64,000 nucleotides of DNA, taken from the NCBI RefSeq assembly GCF_900129325.1, contig NZ_FQUP01000002.1, forward strand, positions 326,668 through 390,667. The letters are read 5' to 3'. This DNA comes from Kaistia soli DSM 19436 (GTDB lineage: Bacteria; Pseudomonadota; Alphaproteobacteria; Rhizobiales; Kaistiaceae). Of this stretch, positions 43,278 to 54,384 are shown piece after piece (within the stretch, counting starts at the first letter, position 1; each line of letters begins with the position of its first letter). A program made the translations under genes and the position numbers. The notes under the pieces are model-generated. The model made no database searches. It saw only the letters and a program-made list of their open reading frames with translations, and was not told the DNA's origin.

Positions 43278-43874
43278 TCAGCCGGTGCGGCGGTAGAGCC
43301 AGACCCGGGCCGGCGGCAGGTTCATCACCACCCAATGGGTGTGTTCGACGGTGAAGCGGCCGGGCTCGGCCGGAACGGGCGGCACCAGAGCATAGGAGAA
43401 CTGGATCAGCGGCCGTCCAATCGGCATGCGTTCCAGCGCCTCGATGATGAGCTGGCGACGCGCTTCGGGCGGCCGCGTGAATAGCGGCAGGCTCGAGACA
43501 ACCGCAGAAACCGGCCCCTCGACGGTGCCGAGCAATGTTCTGTTGAAGCTGTACGCGTCGCCCTGGATGATCCGGACACCGGGAAAACGGCGACGCAATA
43601 GGCCGCAGAAATCGGGATTGAATTCGATGGAGGCGATGCGGCCGGGTGCGACACCGCGTTCAAGCAAGGCTTGCGTCACGACGCCGGTGCCCGGTCCGAG
43701 CTCGACAACGGGCAGGTCGTCAAGGGGGTCGACGAAGCTCGCCATCAGCTTGGTGAGGGCCTTTCCCGACGGGCTGACGGCGCCTGTGGTCAGCGGGCGG
43801 CCGATCCAGTTTCGCAGGAAGCGGACCTCGTCAGCGACCATGGCCTTCAGCTTGCGCTTCTCGATCGACGACAT
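43278..43874 (-). CDS. pmtA: Phosphatidylethanolamine N-methyltransferase-like (PmtA)
   Basis: A 198-residue SAM-dependent methyltransferase matching the Sinorhizobium-type PmtA, which methylates phosphatidylethanolamine to phosphatidylcholine. Motif I is VVELGPGTGVVTQALLERGV; others are IASIEFNPDFCGLLRRRFPGV, IIQGDAYSF, VSSLPLFTRP and QFSYALVPPVP. I chose the ATG at 43874 because AAGGGGG precedes it, in place of the ATG at 43898. rRNA adenine methyltransferases (KsgA-like) share the fold and are the alternative. Confidence 0.82.
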   Translation of the reverse strand: MSSIEKRKLKAMVADEVRFLRNWIGRPLTTGAVSPSGKALTKLMASFVDPLDDLPVVELGPGTGVVTQALLERGVAPGRIASIEFNPDFCGLLRRRFPGVRIIQGDAYSFNRTLLGTVEGPVSAVVSSLPLFTRPPEARRQLIIEALERMPIGRPLIQFSYALVPPVPAEPGRFTVEHTHWVVMNLPPARVWLYRRTG

Positions 43875-43951
43875 GGCGCCCCCTTGATGTCGTGTCACGC
43901 ACGGCGGGCAATCTTGCCGCCGATTTCAAGGCAATCCTGTGACAGAGCCGC

Positions 43952-45085
43952 TCAGGCGCCGCCGAAGAAATCACGGATACGCGCGAAGAAGCCGGCCGAT
44001 TCCGGGTTGTTCTCCTCGGAGGAGGCCTGCTCGAACTCCTCAAGGAGTTCGCGCTGCCGGCGGGAAAGGTTGCTCGGCGTCTCCACGACGACCTGGATAT
44101 ACATGTCGCCCATCTGCGCCGAGCGCAGCACAGGCATGCCCTTGCCCTTGAGGCGGAACTGCTTGCCTGTCTGGGTTCCGTCAGGAACCTTGACGCGCGT
44201 CTTGCCGCCCTCGACCGTTGGCACGTCGAACTGCCCGCCGAGCGCCGCGGTGGTGATCGAGATCGGCACGCGGCAGAAGATGTCCGCGCCCTCGCGCTGG
44301 AACAGCTGATGCGGCTTTACCGACAGGAAGAGATAGAGATCGCCGGCCGGACCGCCACGCAGCCCCGCCTCGCCTTCGCCGGACAGGCGGATGCGCGTAC
44401 CATCCTCGATGCCGGCCGGGATATTGACCTGGAGGGTGCGCTCCTGGGTCTGGCGGCCCGAACCGCCGCAGGTCTCGCACGGATCGGAAATGATCTCGCC
44501 GCGGCCACCGCAGGTCGGGCAGGTCCGCTCAATCGAGAAGAAGCCCTGCGCCGCACGCACGCGGCCATGGCCGTCGCAGGTGGTGCAGATCTTGGGATGC
44601 GAGCCTGGCTTGGCGCCGGTGCCCGCACAGGCCTCGCAAGCGATCTTGGTTGGGACGCGGATTTCGGCCGTCTTGCCCGAATAAGCCTCTTCGAGCGTGA
44701 TTTCCATGTTGTAGCGCAGGTCCGCCCCGCGCTCGCGGCCACCGCCGCCCTGGCGCTGGCCGCGCCGCCCGCCCATGAACTCGCCGAAGATGTCGTCGAA
44801 GATATCCGACATCGAGGAGCCGAAATCGCCTGAAAAGCCCTGCGGACCGCCACCGCCGCCATCAAAGGCCGCATGGCCGAAGCGGTCATAGGCGGCGCGC
44901 TTCTGCGGATCGCGCAATTTCTCGTAGGCTTCGTTGATTTCCTTGAATTTCGCTTCGGCGCCGTGATCGCCCGGATTGCGGTCCGGATGAAACTGCATGG
45001 CAAGCTTGCGGAACGCCGCCTTCAGCGTCTTGTCGTCGGCGTCGCGCGCGACGCCCAGCACTTCGTAATAGTCGACCTTGGCCAT
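43952..45085 (-). CDS. dnaJ: Chaperone DnaJ
   Basis: Co-chaperone that stimulates DnaK ATPase and delivers substrates. The 377-residue type I DnaJ has the J domain (HPD at 33-35), a Gly/Phe-rich region, four zinc-finger CxxCxGxG repeats ([32 protein letters not shown]), and the C-terminal substrate-binding domain. It lies downstream of dnaK with a 109-base gap containing a hairpin. Confidence 0.97.
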   Translation of the reverse strand: MAKVDYYEVLGVARDADDKTLKAAFRKLAMQFHPDRNPGDHGAEAKFKEINEAYEKLRDPQKRAAYDRFGHAAFDGGGGGPQGFSGDFGSSMSDIFDDIFGEFMGGRRGQRQGGGGRERGADLRYNMEITLEEAYSGKTAEIRVPTKIACEACAGTGAKPGSHPKICTTCDGHGRVRAAQGFFSIERTCPTCGGRGEIISDPCETCGGSGRQTQERTLQVNIPAGIEDGTRIRLSGEGEAGLRGGPAGDLYLFLSVKPHQLFQREGADIFCRVPISITTAALGGQFDVPTVEGGKTRVKVPDGTQTGKQFRLKGKGMPVLRSAQMGDMYIQVVVETPSNLSRRQRELLEEFEQASSEENNPESAGFFARIRDFFGGA

Positions 45086-45150
45086 GGACGCTCGTGGTGG
45101 TGTGCTGGACGGAACTAGTCTGAAGAGATGAGAGACGACATCATCGAAGA

Positions 45151-45172
45151 CCCGGCGCGTTGCCGCGCCGGG
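45151..45172. terminator. Hairpin between dnaK and dnaJ
   Basis: CCCGGCGCG and CGCGCCGGG form a 9-bp GC stem with a 4-base loop. It is followed by only a short T-rich run on the minus strand (TCTTCG). It may attenuate read-through from dnaK so that dnaJ is made at a lower level, or stabilise the dnaK mRNA end. Confidence 0.5.
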
Positions 45173-45194
45173 TTCGAAGTGCAGTTATGCAGGA

Positions 45195-47099
45195 CTATGC
45201 CGACTTCTTCTTGTCGTCGTCGACTTCCTCGAAGTCGGCATCGACCACATCATCCTTCTCAGCGGTGGCGTCGGTGCCTTCGCCATCCTCGGACTGCGAG
45301 GCGGCGTACATCGCCTCGCCCAGCTTCATCGAGACCTGCGCAAGGGCGCCGACCTTCTGCTGGATCGCTTCCGCGTCGTCACCCTCGAGCGCGGTCTTGA
45401 CGTCGGCAATTGCGGTCTCGATCGCCGAGCGGTCGGCGGCCGAAATCTTCGAGCCGTAATCGGCCAGCGACTTCTCGGTCGAATGAACGAGGGCCTCGCC
45501 CTGGTTCTTCGCCTCGACGACCGCGCGGCGCTTCTTGTCCTCGGCGGCATGCGCCTCGGCGTCCTTGACCATCTTCTCGATATCCGCGTCGGAAAGGCCG
45601 CCGGAGGCCTGGATGCGGATCTGCTGCTCCTTGCCCGTGCCCTTGTCCTTGGCGGAGACATTGACGATGCCGTTGGCGTCGATATCGAAGGTGACTTCGA
45701 TCTGCGGCACGCCGCGCGGCGCCGGCGGCAGGCCGACGAGGTCAAACTGGCCGAGCATCTTGTTGTCGGCCGCCATCTCGCGCTCGCCCTGGAACACGCG
45801 GATCGTCACAGCCGACTGCGAGTCCTCGGCGGTCGAGAAGACCTGGCTCTTCTTGGTCGGGATCGTGGTGTTACGCTCGATGAGGCGCGTGAACACGCCG
45901 CCGAGCGTCTCGATGCCGAGCGAAAGCGGCGTCACGTCGAGCAGCAGCACGTCCTTGACGTCGCCCTGCAGTACACCCGCCTGGATGGCGGCGCCGGCAG
46001 CCACGACTTCGTCCGGATTGACGCCCTTATGGGGCTCCTTGCCGAAGAACTGCTTCACGATCTCCTGGATCTTCGGCATGCGCGTCATGCCGCCGACCAG
46101 AACCACTTCGTCGATCTCGCCCTTGGCGAGGCCGGCATCCTTCAGCGCCGCAATGCACGGCGCCACCGTCTTCTGGACCAAATCATCGACCAGCGCCTCG
46201 AACTTCGAGCGCGTCAGCTTGATGGCGAGGTGCTTCGGGCCCTTGGCATCGGCGGTGATGAAGGGGAGGTTGATCTCGGTCTGCTGCGAGGAAGAAAGCT
46301 CGATCTTGGCCTTCTCGGCCGCTTCCTTGAGGCGCTGCAGCGCGAGCTTGTCGCCCCGGAGGTCGATGCCCTGCTCGCGCTTGAACTCGTCGGCCAGATA
46401 GTTGACGAGGCGCATGTCGAAGTCCTCGCCGCCGAGGAACGTGTCGCCATTCGTCGACTTCACCTCGAAGACGCCGTCGCCGATCTCGAGGATCGAGATG
46501 TCGAACGTGCCGCCGCCGAGGTCATAGACCGCGATCGTCTTGCCGTCGTTCTTGTCGAGGCCGTAGGCGAGCGCCGCTGCCGTCGGCTCGTTGATGATAC
46601 GAAGGACCTCGAGGCCAGCGATCTTGCCGGCATCCTTGGTCGCCTGACGCTGAGCGTCGTTGAAATAGGCCGGGACCGTGATGACGGCCTGATCGACTGT
46701 GGTGCCCAGGAACGCCTCGGCGGTCTCCTTCATCTTCTGCAGGATGAAGGCGGAGATCTGCGCCGGCGAATACTTCTCGCCATCGACCTCGACCCAGGCG
46801 TCGCCGTTCGGACCCTTCACGATCTTGTAGGGAACGAGATGCTTGTCCTTCTCGACCATCGGGTCGTCATAGCGGCGGCCGATAAGGCGCTTCACCGCGA
46901 AGAAGGTGTGCTCGGGATTCGTCACCGCCTGGCGCTTGGCCGGCTGGCCGACGAGCTTCTCGCCGCCATCGGTGAACGCCACCATCGACGGCGTCGTCCG
47001 CGCGCCTTCGGCGTTCTCGATGATCTTCGGCGCTTTGCCGTCCATGACGGCAATGCAGGAATTGGTCGTTCCGAGGTCGATACCGATGACCTTAGCCAT
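45195..47099 (-). CDS. dnaK: Molecular chaperone DnaK
   Basis: ATP-driven Hsp70. The 634-residue protein starts [21 protein letters not shown] and carries the full nucleotide-binding domain ([67 protein letters not shown]), the interdomain linker [15 protein letters not shown], the beta substrate domain and an acidic C-terminal tail. The ATG at 47099 is chosen; the open frame extends 13 codons upstream. An RpoH promoter lies about 140 bases upstream. Confidence 0.98.
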   Translation of the reverse strand: MAKVIGIDLGTTNSCIAVMDGKAPKIIENAEGARTTPSMVAFTDGGEKLVGQPAKRQAVTNPEHTFFAVKRLIGRRYDDPMVEKDKHLVPYKIVKGPNGDAWVEVDGEKYSPAQISAFILQKMKETAEAFLGTTVDQAVITVPAYFNDAQRQATKDAGKIAGLEVLRIINEPTAAALAYGLDKNDGKTIAVYDLGGGTFDISILEIGDGVFEVKSTNGDTFLGGEDFDMRLVNYLADEFKREQGIDLRGDKLALQRLKEAAEKAKIELSSSQQTEINLPFITADAKGPKHLAIKLTRSKFEALVDDLVQKTVAPCIAALKDAGLAKGEIDEVVLVGGMTRMPKIQEIVKQFFGKEPHKGVNPDEVVAAGAAIQAGVLQGDVKDVLLLDVTPLSLGIETLGGVFTRLIERNTTIPTKKSQVFSTAEDSQSAVTIRVFQGEREMAADNKMLGQFDLVGLPPAPRGVPQIEVTFDIDANGIVNVSAKDKGTGKEQQIRIQASGGLSDADIEKMVKDAEAHAAEDKKRRAVVEAKNQGEALVHSTEKSLADYGSKISAADRSAIETAIADVKTALEGDDAEAIQQKVGALAQVSMKLGEAMYAASQSEDGEGTDATAEKDDVVDADFEEVDDDKKKSA

Positions 47100-47234
47100 T
47101 ATGCTCTCTCCTTTTCGGCGGGCCGTGCGGACCCTCAAGAGGCGTCCGCGAAACCGGGCCGGAATTCCGAACGGCCCCCATCGACAGATTTGATACGAAG
47201 CTGCTGCCTACGGGCGGTAGCCTCGGGTTCTGCG

Positions 47235-47266
47235 CGTATATAAGAAGATGCGGAAAAGGCCGCAAG
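47235..47266 (-). promoter_or_regulatory. RpoH (sigma-32) promoter of dnaK
   Basis: Read on the minus strand, CTTG (47266-47263), an 18-base spacer, then CTTATATACG (47244-47235). This matches the alphaproteobacterial heat-shock consensus CTTG-N17/18-CYTATNTNNG at every defined position. The implied untranslated leader of dnaK is about 130 bases. The site also lies 70 bases upstream of the divergent alkB-like gene. Confidence 0.85.
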
Positions 47267-47337
47267 GCGGCAGAGAACTTGAACTTGCGACGCTTTGGCC
47301 GAGTCTGGCAGCTGAAAGCCTCTGCCCAGGACCCCGA

Positions 47338-47958
47338 ATGAAGAACGCTCCGCTCCCCGAAGGGATCCGACTGATCGACGGTTGGTTCGACCGCGACGGC
47401 CAGGTGGCCCTTATCGCGGCGATCCGTGCCGTTGTCGCGGAGGCTCCGCTTTATCGGCCGGAGATGCCGCGCACGGGCAAACCGTTTTCGGTGCGGATGA
47501 CCAATTGCGGGCCGCTCGGCTGGGTCTCCGACCGTGCTGGCTACCGCTATCAGCCACTCCATCCGGTCACCGGATGCCCGTGGCCCGCCATTCCCGAGGT
47601 GCTGCTCGCGCTTTGGGGCGAGGTCGCGGACTATCCGCATCCGCCGGAGGCGTGCCTCGTCAATTTCTACGACGAGACGGCGCGGATGGGTCTGCATCGC
47701 GACGAGGACGAGGCGGCGCTGGACGCGCCCGTCGTCTCGGTGTCGCTTGGCGACAGCTGCCTGTTCCGTATCGGCGGGCGCGAGCGCAGCGATCCCACCC
47801 GCTCCTTTCGTCTCGCCTCAGGCGATGTCTTCGTCCTCGGCGGTCCATCGCGTCTCGCCTTTCACGGCGTTGACCGCATCTATCCCGGCAGTTCGACGCT
47901 GCTCGAACGGGGCGGGCGGATCAATCTGACGCTCCGCCGCGTGACCTCGCCGGGTTGA
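47338..47958 (+). CDS. alkB: AlkB-like Fe(II)/2-oxoglutarate dioxygenase
   Basis: AlkB repairs 1-methyladenine and 3-methylcytosine in DNA by oxidative demethylation. The 206-residue protein has the iron ligands His and Asp in MGLHRDEDE, the distal His in LAFHGVDRI, and the 2-oxoglutarate-binding Arg in GGRINLTLRR, plus substrate-loop features MTNCGPLGWVSDRAGYRYQ. The ATG at 47338 is preceded by CCAGGA. It is divergent from dnaK. Confidence 0.92.
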   Translation: MKNAPLPEGIRLIDGWFDRDGQVALIAAIRAVVAEAPLYRPEMPRTGKPFSVRMTNCGPLGWVSDRAGYRYQPLHPVTGCPWPAIPEVLLALWGEVADYPHPPEACLVNFYDETARMGLHRDEDEAALDAPVVSVSLGDSCLFRIGGRERSDPTRSFRLASGDVFVLGGPSRLAFHGVDRIYPGSSTLLERGGRINLTLRRVTSPG

Positions 47959-48000
47959 CGCCCGGACAACGCGGGGCTTTGATCAACTCTCCAGCAGAAA

Positions 48001-48633
48001 ATGAGGCGCGCCTTGACGGATTCGACCAGCGTTCTGATCGTCACTGACATTCAGAACGACTTCCTGCCCGGCGGCGCGTTGGCGGTGGCCAACGGCCACG
48101 AGATCATCCCAGCCGTCAACGCCGTCGCCCGCCGCTTCAAGAATGTCATCATCACGCAGGACTGGCATCCGGCCGGGCACATCTCCTTCGCCTCGACGCA
48201 TGCAGGCCGCGCGCCTTTCGAGGTGATCGACCTTCGCTACGGCCCGCAGGTGCTGTGGCCGGACCACTGCATCCAGGGCACGTCCGGCGCGGCGCTTGCC
48301 GATGGGCTCGACATACCGCATGCGCAGATGATCATCCGCAAAGGCTATCACGCCCATACGGACAGCTATTCGGCCTTCTTCGAGGCCGACCGCAAGACGC
48401 CGACAGGTCTCACCGGCTACCTGTTCGAGCGCGGTATAGAGACGGTCTATGCCGTCGGCCTCGCTACCGATTTCTGCGTCAATTGGACGGCGCTCGACGC
48501 GCGCACGCACGGCTTCGAGACGGTGGTGATCGAGGATCTCTGCCGCGCTATCGACACCAGTAATTCGCTCGCCGCCGCCATCGCACAGATGGACGCCGCC
48601 GGCGTCCGCAGGATCCAGTCCGCCGCGCTCTGA
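48001..48633 (+). CDS. pncA: Nicotinamidase PncA
   Basis: Hydrolyses nicotinamide to nicotinate for NAD salvage. The 210-residue isochorismatase-fold enzyme has the catalytic Asp in VTDIQNDFLPGGALAV, the metal-binding DWHPAGHISF, catalytic Lys in IIRKGYH, and nucleophile Cys in VGLATDFCVNWTALDA. Length and motifs match bifunctional nicotinamidase/pyrazinamidases. Confidence 0.95.
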   Translation: MRRALTDSTSVLIVTDIQNDFLPGGALAVANGHEIIPAVNAVARRFKNVIITQDWHPAGHISFASTHAGRAPFEVIDLRYGPQVLWPDHCIQGTSGAALADGLDIPHAQMIIRKGYHAHTDSYSAFFEADRKTPTGLTGYLFERGIETVYAVGLATDFCVNWTALDARTHGFETVVIEDLCRAIDTSNSLAAAIAQMDAAGVRRIQSAAL

Positions 48634-48668
48634 CGGCAACCTTCTGCGCCCCCGAAGGGCCGGACGCG

Positions 48669-49052
48669 TTATGTCATCGCAGCCGGGACCATCCAGCCCT
48701 GCATCGCGCCGCCGGGAATCGTGACGATCGCGATCATGCCGACGCCCGGCACCTCGAAGGGCGGCTGCGTGACCGTCCCACCCTCGGCTGTCAGCAGTGC
48801 CAGTCGCTTGTCGAGATCATCCACCTCGATATAGCTGAACCAATGGTCGGGCACGCCTTCGAACATCGGGCCCGACATCTCCATGATGCCGCCGACCATG
48901 GTCTCGCCCATCATGGCGACGTGGTAGTCGCCCATTTCGCCCATCGGCATGGAGTTGAAGCTCCAGCCGAGCGTCCGCGTGTAGAAATCCATTGCCCGCG
49001 CGGCGTCGCGCGTCATCAGTTCGTTCCAGTAGAACGTTCCGTTTCCGGCCAT
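48669..49052 (-). CDS. VOC family protein
   Basis: A 127-residue glyoxalase/bleomycin-resistance-fold protein. It has two beta-alpha-beta-beta-beta modules: FYWNELMTRDAARAMDFYTRTLGWSF and DHWFSYIEVDDLDKRLALLTAEGGTVTQPPFEVPGVGMIAIVTIPGGA. It probably binds a small ligand or metal; the reaction is unknown. Confidence 0.88.
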   Translation of the reverse strand: MAGNGTFYWNELMTRDAARAMDFYTRTLGWSFNSMPMGEMGDYHVAMMGETMVGGIMEMSGPMFEGVPDHWFSYIEVDDLDKRLALLTAEGGTVTQPPFEVPGVGMIAIVTIPGGAMQGWMVPAAMT

Positions 49053-49127
49053 GGTCGCCTCCTCCGCTCAATGGCGAGCGAAGGCTATCACAATCCGGCG
49101 GGCCGGGGCATCCGCCGTTCGGCCGGA

Positions 49128-51410
49128 TCAGCCACCCACATTGAAGGCAGCAAGCGCTGCCATGTTGACGATGTCGCTGTCGCGCGCGCCGAGCGAGAGT
49201 ATCTGCACCGGCTTGTCGAGGCCGACAAGAAGCGGTCCGATCACCGTCGCCCCGCCGAGCTCCTGCATCATCTTGGTCGAGATCGAGGCGGAGTGGAACG
49301 CGGGCATGACCAGAACGGTCGCCGGCCCCGAGAGGCGGCAGAACGGATAGGCCGCCATGACTTTCGGATTGAGCGCGACATCGGCTGCCATCTCGCCGTC
49401 GAACTCGAAATCGACGCGCCGCCGCTCAAGGATTTGGACCGCTTCGCGTACATGCCGCGACCGCTCGCCCTCGGGCTGTCCGAAGGTCGAATAGGCGAGC
49501 ATCGCGACGCGCGGATCATAGCCGAGCCGCTTGGCGAAGCTCGCGGCTTCCTCGGCGATATCGGCCAGCTCCTCGCCGGAGGGCATGTCATGCACCGCGG
49601 TGTCGGCCACGACGACGGTGCGGCCGCGCACGAGCACGATCGAGACGCCGATCACGCGGTGTCCCGGCCGCGTATCGATGACCCGTCGGACATCGGTGAG
49701 TACGGTCGAATAGTTGCGCGTGACACCGGTCACCATCGCGTCGGCATCGCCGAGGGCGACCATGGTGGCGCCGAAATAGTTGCGATCGGTGTTGATGAGG
49801 CGCTGGCAGTCGCGGAAGAGCAGACCCTTCCTCTGCAGCCGGGCATAGAGGAAGTCGATATAGTCGGCGTTGCGGCGCGACAGGCGGGCGTTGTGGATCT
49901 CGATGCCGTCGCGGATCTCGATGCCGGCATGCGCCGCCGTGTCGCGCACGATGTCCTCGCGGCCGATGAGGATCGCCGTGCCCAGCTTCTGCGCGGCGAA
50001 GCTTGCCGCGGCGCGGATCACCTGTTCCTCCTCGCCCTCTGCGAAGACGACGCGCTTCGGATTGCGGCGCACACGCTCATAGATGCGGGCGAGCGTGCCG
50101 ACGATCGGATCGCGCCGCGCCGACAGCTGGATCTTGTAGGCAGCCATGTCGGCAATCGGCTTGCCGGCGACGCCCGAATCCATCGCCGCCTGCGCCACCG
50201 CCGCCGGAATCTCCGACAGGAGACGCGGATCGAACGGCACCGGGATGATGTAGTGAGCCCCGAAGCGCGGCCGCACGCCCTGATAGGCGGCGGCGACCTC
50301 GTCCGGCACGTCCTCGCGGGCGAGGGCGGCCAGAGCCTTGGCGGCGGCAATCTTCATCGGCTCGTTGATCGTCCGCGCCCGCACATCGAGCGCGCCGCGG
50401 AAGATGTAGGGGAAGCCAAGGACGTTGTTGACCTGGTTCGGATAGTCCGAGCGTCCCGTCGCCATGATCGCGTCGTCGCGCACCTCGGCGACCTCTTCCG
50501 GCGTGATCTCGGGATCGGGATTGGCCATCGCGAAGATGATCGGTCGCGGCGCCATCGAGCGCACCATGTCCGGCGTCAGCGCGCCCTTGGCGGAAACGCC
50601 GAAGAAGATGTCAGCGCCCTTCATGGCGTCTTCCAGCGTGCGGGCGACTGTGTCCGTCGCATGCGCCGTCTTCCACTGGTTCATGCCTTCGGTGCGGCCC
50701 TGATAGACCACGCCCTTTGTGTCGCAGAGCAGGACGTTCTCGGACGGCATGCCCATCGCCTTGACCAGCTCGATGCAGGCGATGCCGGCTGCGCCCGCAC
50801 CATTGCAGACCAGCTTGGTGGTCTTGATGTCGCGTCCAGTCAGATGCAGTGCATTGATCATTCCCGCTACGGCAATGATTGCGGTGCCATGCTGGTCGTC
50901 ATGGAAGACGGGAATGTCCATCAGCTCGCGCAGGCGGCTTTCGATGATGAAGCAGTCCGGCGCCTTGATGTCCTCGAGATTGATGCCTCCGAAGGAGGGT
51001 CCGAGATAACGAACCGAATTCACGAAGGCGTCGACATCCTCCGTGTCGATCTCGAGATCGATCGAATCGACATCGGCGAAGCGCTTGAAGAGGACGGCCT
51101 TGCCTTCCATCACCGGCTTGGACGCGAGCGGCCCGAGATTGCCGAGGCCGAGAATGGCCGTGCCGTTCGAGATAACGGCGACGAGATTGCCACGCGTCGT
51201 ATAGTCGAAAGCAAGGCTCGGATCGGCGGCAATCGCCTTCACCGGCACCGCGACGCCGGGCGAATAGGCGAGCGACAGATCGCGCTGCGTCGCCATCGGC
51301 TTCGTCGGGGTGATTTCGAGTTTGCCCGGCCGCCCGCGGGCGTGGAATTCCAGCGCCTCCTGGTCCGTGACGGCGGGACCGCTGCGCGCGGGCTTCTTCA
51401 CTTCGGTCAT
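49128..51410 (-). CDS. maeB: NADP-dependent malic enzyme (MaeB type)
   Basis: Oxidative decarboxylation of malate to pyruvate with NADP+. The 760-residue multimodular form has an N-terminal malic enzyme domain ([71 protein letters not shown]) to about residue 430, then a phosphotransacetylase-like domain ([15 protein letters not shown] onward) lacking enzymatic assignment in this fusion. In rhizobia this type is Tme. It is divergent from mutS. Confidence 0.95.
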   Translation of the reverse strand: MTEVKKPARSGPAVTDQEALEFHARGRPGKLEITPTKPMATQRDLSLAYSPGVAVPVKAIAADPSLAFDYTTRGNLVAVISNGTAILGLGNLGPLASKPVMEGKAVLFKRFADVDSIDLEIDTEDVDAFVNSVRYLGPSFGGINLEDIKAPDCFIIESRLRELMDIPVFHDDQHGTAIIAVAGMINALHLTGRDIKTTKLVCNGAGAAGIACIELVKAMGMPSENVLLCDTKGVVYQGRTEGMNQWKTAHATDTVARTLEDAMKGADIFFGVSAKGALTPDMVRSMAPRPIIFAMANPDPEITPEEVAEVRDDAIMATGRSDYPNQVNNVLGFPYIFRGALDVRARTINEPMKIAAAKALAALAREDVPDEVAAAYQGVRPRFGAHYIIPVPFDPRLLSEIPAAVAQAAMDSGVAGKPIADMAAYKIQLSARRDPIVGTLARIYERVRRNPKRVVFAEGEEEQVIRAAASFAAQKLGTAILIGREDIVRDTAAHAGIEIRDGIEIHNARLSRRNADYIDFLYARLQRKGLLFRDCQRLINTDRNYFGATMVALGDADAMVTGVTRNYSTVLTDVRRVIDTRPGHRVIGVSIVLVRGRTVVVADTAVHDMPSGEELADIAEEAASFAKRLGYDPRVAMLAYSTFGQPEGERSRHVREAVQILERRRVDFEFDGEMAADVALNPKVMAAYPFCRLSGPATVLVMPAFHSASISTKMMQELGGATVIGPLLVGLDKPVQILSLGARDSDIVNMAALAAFNVGG

Positions 51411-51568
51411 AGGTGACGGCTCTGGGTCAGGCGTTTCCGAAAGGTGGACGGCTCTTCAGGGCCGTCTCGAAGGCGGAGGGCGACGATAGCATTGGATGAC
51501 TGAATGTGAAGCGGCGAGATTGATGCCGGACGGGTGAAACAGCTTTCGCGCTTTGCTAGGGTCAGGCC

Positions 51569-54286
51569 ATGTTGGACAATGCCAAGACGGATCCGGCGAG
51601 CGCCCGCGCGACGCCCATGATGGAGCAGTATCTGGAGCTGAAGGTCGCCCATCCGGGCACCCTTCTCTTCTACCGGATGGGCGACTTCTACGAGTTGTTC
51701 TTCGGAGACGCCGAAATCGCATCGCGCGCCCTCGGCATCACGCTGACGAAGCGCGGCAAGCATCTCGGCGAGGACATCCCGATGTGCGGCGTGCCGATCC
51801 ATGCCGCGAACGACTATCTGCAGAAGCTGATCGCGCTCGGCCACCATGTTGCCGTCTGCGAGCAGACCGAGGATCCCGCCGAAGCGAAGAAGCGCGGCGG
51901 CCGCTCCGTCGTGAAGCGCGACGTCGTGCGCATCGTGACGCCGGGCACTATTACGGAAGAAACGCTGCTGCGTTCCGGCGAGAGCAACTATCTCGCGACG
52001 CTGGCGCGCGGCCGCGGCGTTGGGCCGGGCGGCAGTGATCGCTGGGCGCTTGCCTTCATCGATATCTCCACCGGTGAATTCCGCGTCGTCGAGACCGATC
52101 GCCAGCGTCTTGCCGCCGATGTTGCGCGTATCGATCCGCGCGAACTGCTGGCGCCGGATTCCCTCTTCGCTGACGAGGAGGCCGGCGCCCTGCTACGCGG
52201 TTTGCCGTTGCAGCCGAGCCCTCTTCCCGCCGCCTTCTTCGACGGCTCGACCGCCGCGAGCCGGCTCGCGGGCTATTTCGGCGTCGGGACGCTCGATGGC
52301 ATCGCAGCATTTTCGCGGGTTGAGCTGGCGGCCGCCGCCGCTGCGCTTGCCTATGTCGAGAAGACCCAGATCGGCGCGCGCGTGCCGCTTGGCCGGCCGC
52401 TTCGCGAGACCGAAGGCGGGCTGCTGCTGATCGATGCGGCGACGCGCGCGAATCTCGAACTGACGCGCACCTTAACCGGTGAACGGCGCGGCAGCCTGCT
52501 CGCCGCGATCGACCGCTGCGTCACCGGTGCCGGCAGCCGCATGCTCGCGGCGCGCCTCGCCGGCCCGATTACCGATCCGGACGAGATCGGCCGCCGGCTC
52601 GATGCGATCGACTGGCTGATCGCCGCCCCCGATCTTCGTCGCCGGCTGCGCGAGCAACTGGCGGCCTGCCCGGATCTCGCCCGCGCGCTCTCGCGCCTCG
52701 CGCTCGATCGCGGCGGCCCGCGCGACCTGGCCGCCATCGGTGCGGGGCTCTCCGCCGCCGCGGCGATCGCGGAGCTGCTCGGCGACGCCGAGGGGCTGCT
52801 GCCCGACGAGATCGCCGAGGTGGCCACGGTGCTCGTCGCCTTGCCGCCCGGCTTTGCCGAGCGCATCGGTGCCGCGCTCGATGACGAACTGCCGCTTTTG
52901 AAGCGCGATGGCGGTTTCGTCCGGCCCGGACATGATGGCGAACTCGACGCCACGCGGGCGCTCCGCGATGAAAGCCGACAGGTGATCGCGGCGCTGCAGG
53001 GCCGCTACGCCGCAGAGACGGACGTCAAGACGCTGAAGATCCGTCACAACAACGTCCTCGGCTATTATATCGAGGTGCCGCAGCTTCATGGCGAAAGGCT
53101 GCTCGGCGCCGATTTCGCGGGACGCTTCATCCACCGCCAGACGATGGCGGGCGCGATGCGCTTCGTCACCACCGAGCTCGCCGGCCTCGAAGCGCAGATC
53201 GCCTCGGCTGCCGACAGGGCGCTGCAGCGCGAGCTCGGCGTGTTCGACACGCTTGCCGTCGCCGTGAAGGATGAGGACGCCGCGATCCGGGCGGCGGCCG
53301 GGGCGCTCGCCCGCCTCGATGTCGCGGCTGGCCTTGCGACCCTCGCCGAAGCGGAGGGCTGGTCACGGCCGCTTGTCGATGGCTCGCTTGCCTTCGAGAT
53401 CGAGGGCGGCCGTCATCCGGTCGTCGAGCAGGCCCTGAAGCGGGCCGGCGAAAGCTTCGTCCCGAACGACAGCCGTCTCGGGGATGCAGGCGCCGAGGCT
53501 GGCCGCATCTGGCTCATCACCGGGCCGAACATGGCCGGTAAATCGACGTTCCTGCGCCAGAACGCGCTTATCGCCGTGCTGGCGCAGATCGGCAGCTACG
53601 TGCCGGCGCGGCGGGCGCAGATCGGCGTCGTCGACCGCCTGTTCAGCCGCGTCGGCGCCGCCGATGATCTTGCACGCGGCCGCTCGACCTTCATGGTCGA
53701 GATGGTCGAGACCGCGGCGATCCTCAACCAGGCGACGGCGCGCTCGCTCGTTATCCTCGACGAGATCGGACGGGGCACCGCGACCTTCGACGGTCTTTCG
53801 ATCGCCTGGGCGGCGATCGAGCATCTGCATGAGGTCAACCGGTCCCGCTCGCTGTTCGCGACGCACTATCATGAGCTGACGGCGCTGGCGCAGCGGCTGG
53901 ACCGTCTCGAAAACGCCACCGTCCGCGTGCGCGAATGGCAGGGCGACGTTGTCTTCCTGCACGAGATCGTGCCCGGTGCGGCGGATCGCTCCTATGGCAT
54001 CCAGGTGGCGAAGCTCGCGGGCTTGCCACCATCCGTGGTGGCTCGGGCCCGCGCGGTGCTTGAGCGGCTGGAGGAAGGCGACAGAAAGTCGCCGGCGACC
54101 ACCCTGATCGATGACCTGCCGCTGTTCGCGGCTGCTCGGGTCGCCGAGATGCCGAGCGTTCCGGCCGTCGAGGATCCGCTCGGGCCGGCGCTCGATGCGC
54201 TTCTTCCCGACGAGATGACGCCGCGCGACGCGCTCGAGGCGCTCTACCGGCTCAAGGCGTTGCGGGCGCGCCCGCAGCGCATCTGA
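51569..54286 (+). CDS. mutS: DNA mismatch repair protein MutS
   Basis: Recognises mismatches and activates repair. The 905-residue protein has the mismatch-binding domain near the N-terminus ([18 protein letters not shown] with the Phe-x-Glu mismatch wedge), connector, core and clamp domains, and the ABC ATPase with Walker [10 protein letters not shown] at about residue 651, and [24 protein letters not shown]-terminal MutL/dimerisation tail of about 60 residues is present. It heads the mutS-glnD-murJ-trpS run. Confidence 0.98.
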   Translation: MLDNAKTDPASARATPMMEQYLELKVAHPGTLLFYRMGDFYELFFGDAEIASRALGITLTKRGKHLGEDIPMCGVPIHAANDYLQKLIALGHHVAVCEQTEDPAEAKKRGGRSVVKRDVVRIVTPGTITEETLLRSGESNYLATLARGRGVGPGGSDRWALAFIDISTGEFRVVETDRQRLAADVARIDPRELLAPDSLFADEEAGALLRGLPLQPSPLPAAFFDGSTAASRLAGYFGVGTLDGIAAFSRVELAAAAAALAYVEKTQIGARVPLGRPLRETEGGLLLIDAATRANLELTRTLTGERRGSLLAAIDRCVTGAGSRMLAARLAGPITDPDEIGRRLDAIDWLIAAPDLRRRLREQLAACPDLARALSRLALDRGGPRDLAAIGAGLSAAAAIAELLGDAEGLLPDEIAEVATVLVALPPGFAERIGAALDDELPLLKRDGGFVRPGHDGELDATRALRDESRQVIAALQGRYAAETDVKTLKIRHNNVLGYYIEVPQLHGERLLGADFAGRFIHRQTMAGAMRFVTTELAGLEAQIASAADRALQRELGVFDTLAVAVKDEDAAIRAAAGALARLDVAAGLATLAEAEGWSRPLVDGSLAFEIEGGRHPVVEQALKRAGESFVPNDSRLGDAGAEAGRIWLITGPNMAGKSTFLRQNALIAVLAQIGSYVPARRAQIGVVDRLFSRVGAADDLARGRSTFMVEMVETAAILNQATARSLVILDEIGRGTATFDGLSIAWAAIEHLHEVNRSRSLFATHYHELTALAQRLDRLENATVRVREWQGDVVFLHEIVPGAADRSYGIQVAKLAGLPPSVVARARAVLERLEEGDRKSPATTLIDDLPLFAAARVAEMPSVPAVEDPLGPALDALLPDEMTPRDALEALYRLKALRARPQRI

Positions 54287-54384
54287 CCGCACAGAGCCGC
54301 TGCGTTGGATCGCCAGCATGGCGCCGTAAAGCGAAGTGGATTAGCCTTCTCCGTCAAACGCCGTATCCGGATGCCGTCCCCTTG

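Noticed and set aside
45483-47243. 586-codon open frame on the plus strand
   Set aside because: Antisense to dnaK, with an unlikely Leu/Arg/Asp-rich composition and no recognisable motif.
48843-51416. 857-codon open frame on the plus strand
   Set aside because: It is antisense to the well-supported malic enzyme gene and the composition (His/Asp/Arg-rich, no domain) is typical of high-GC shadow frames.
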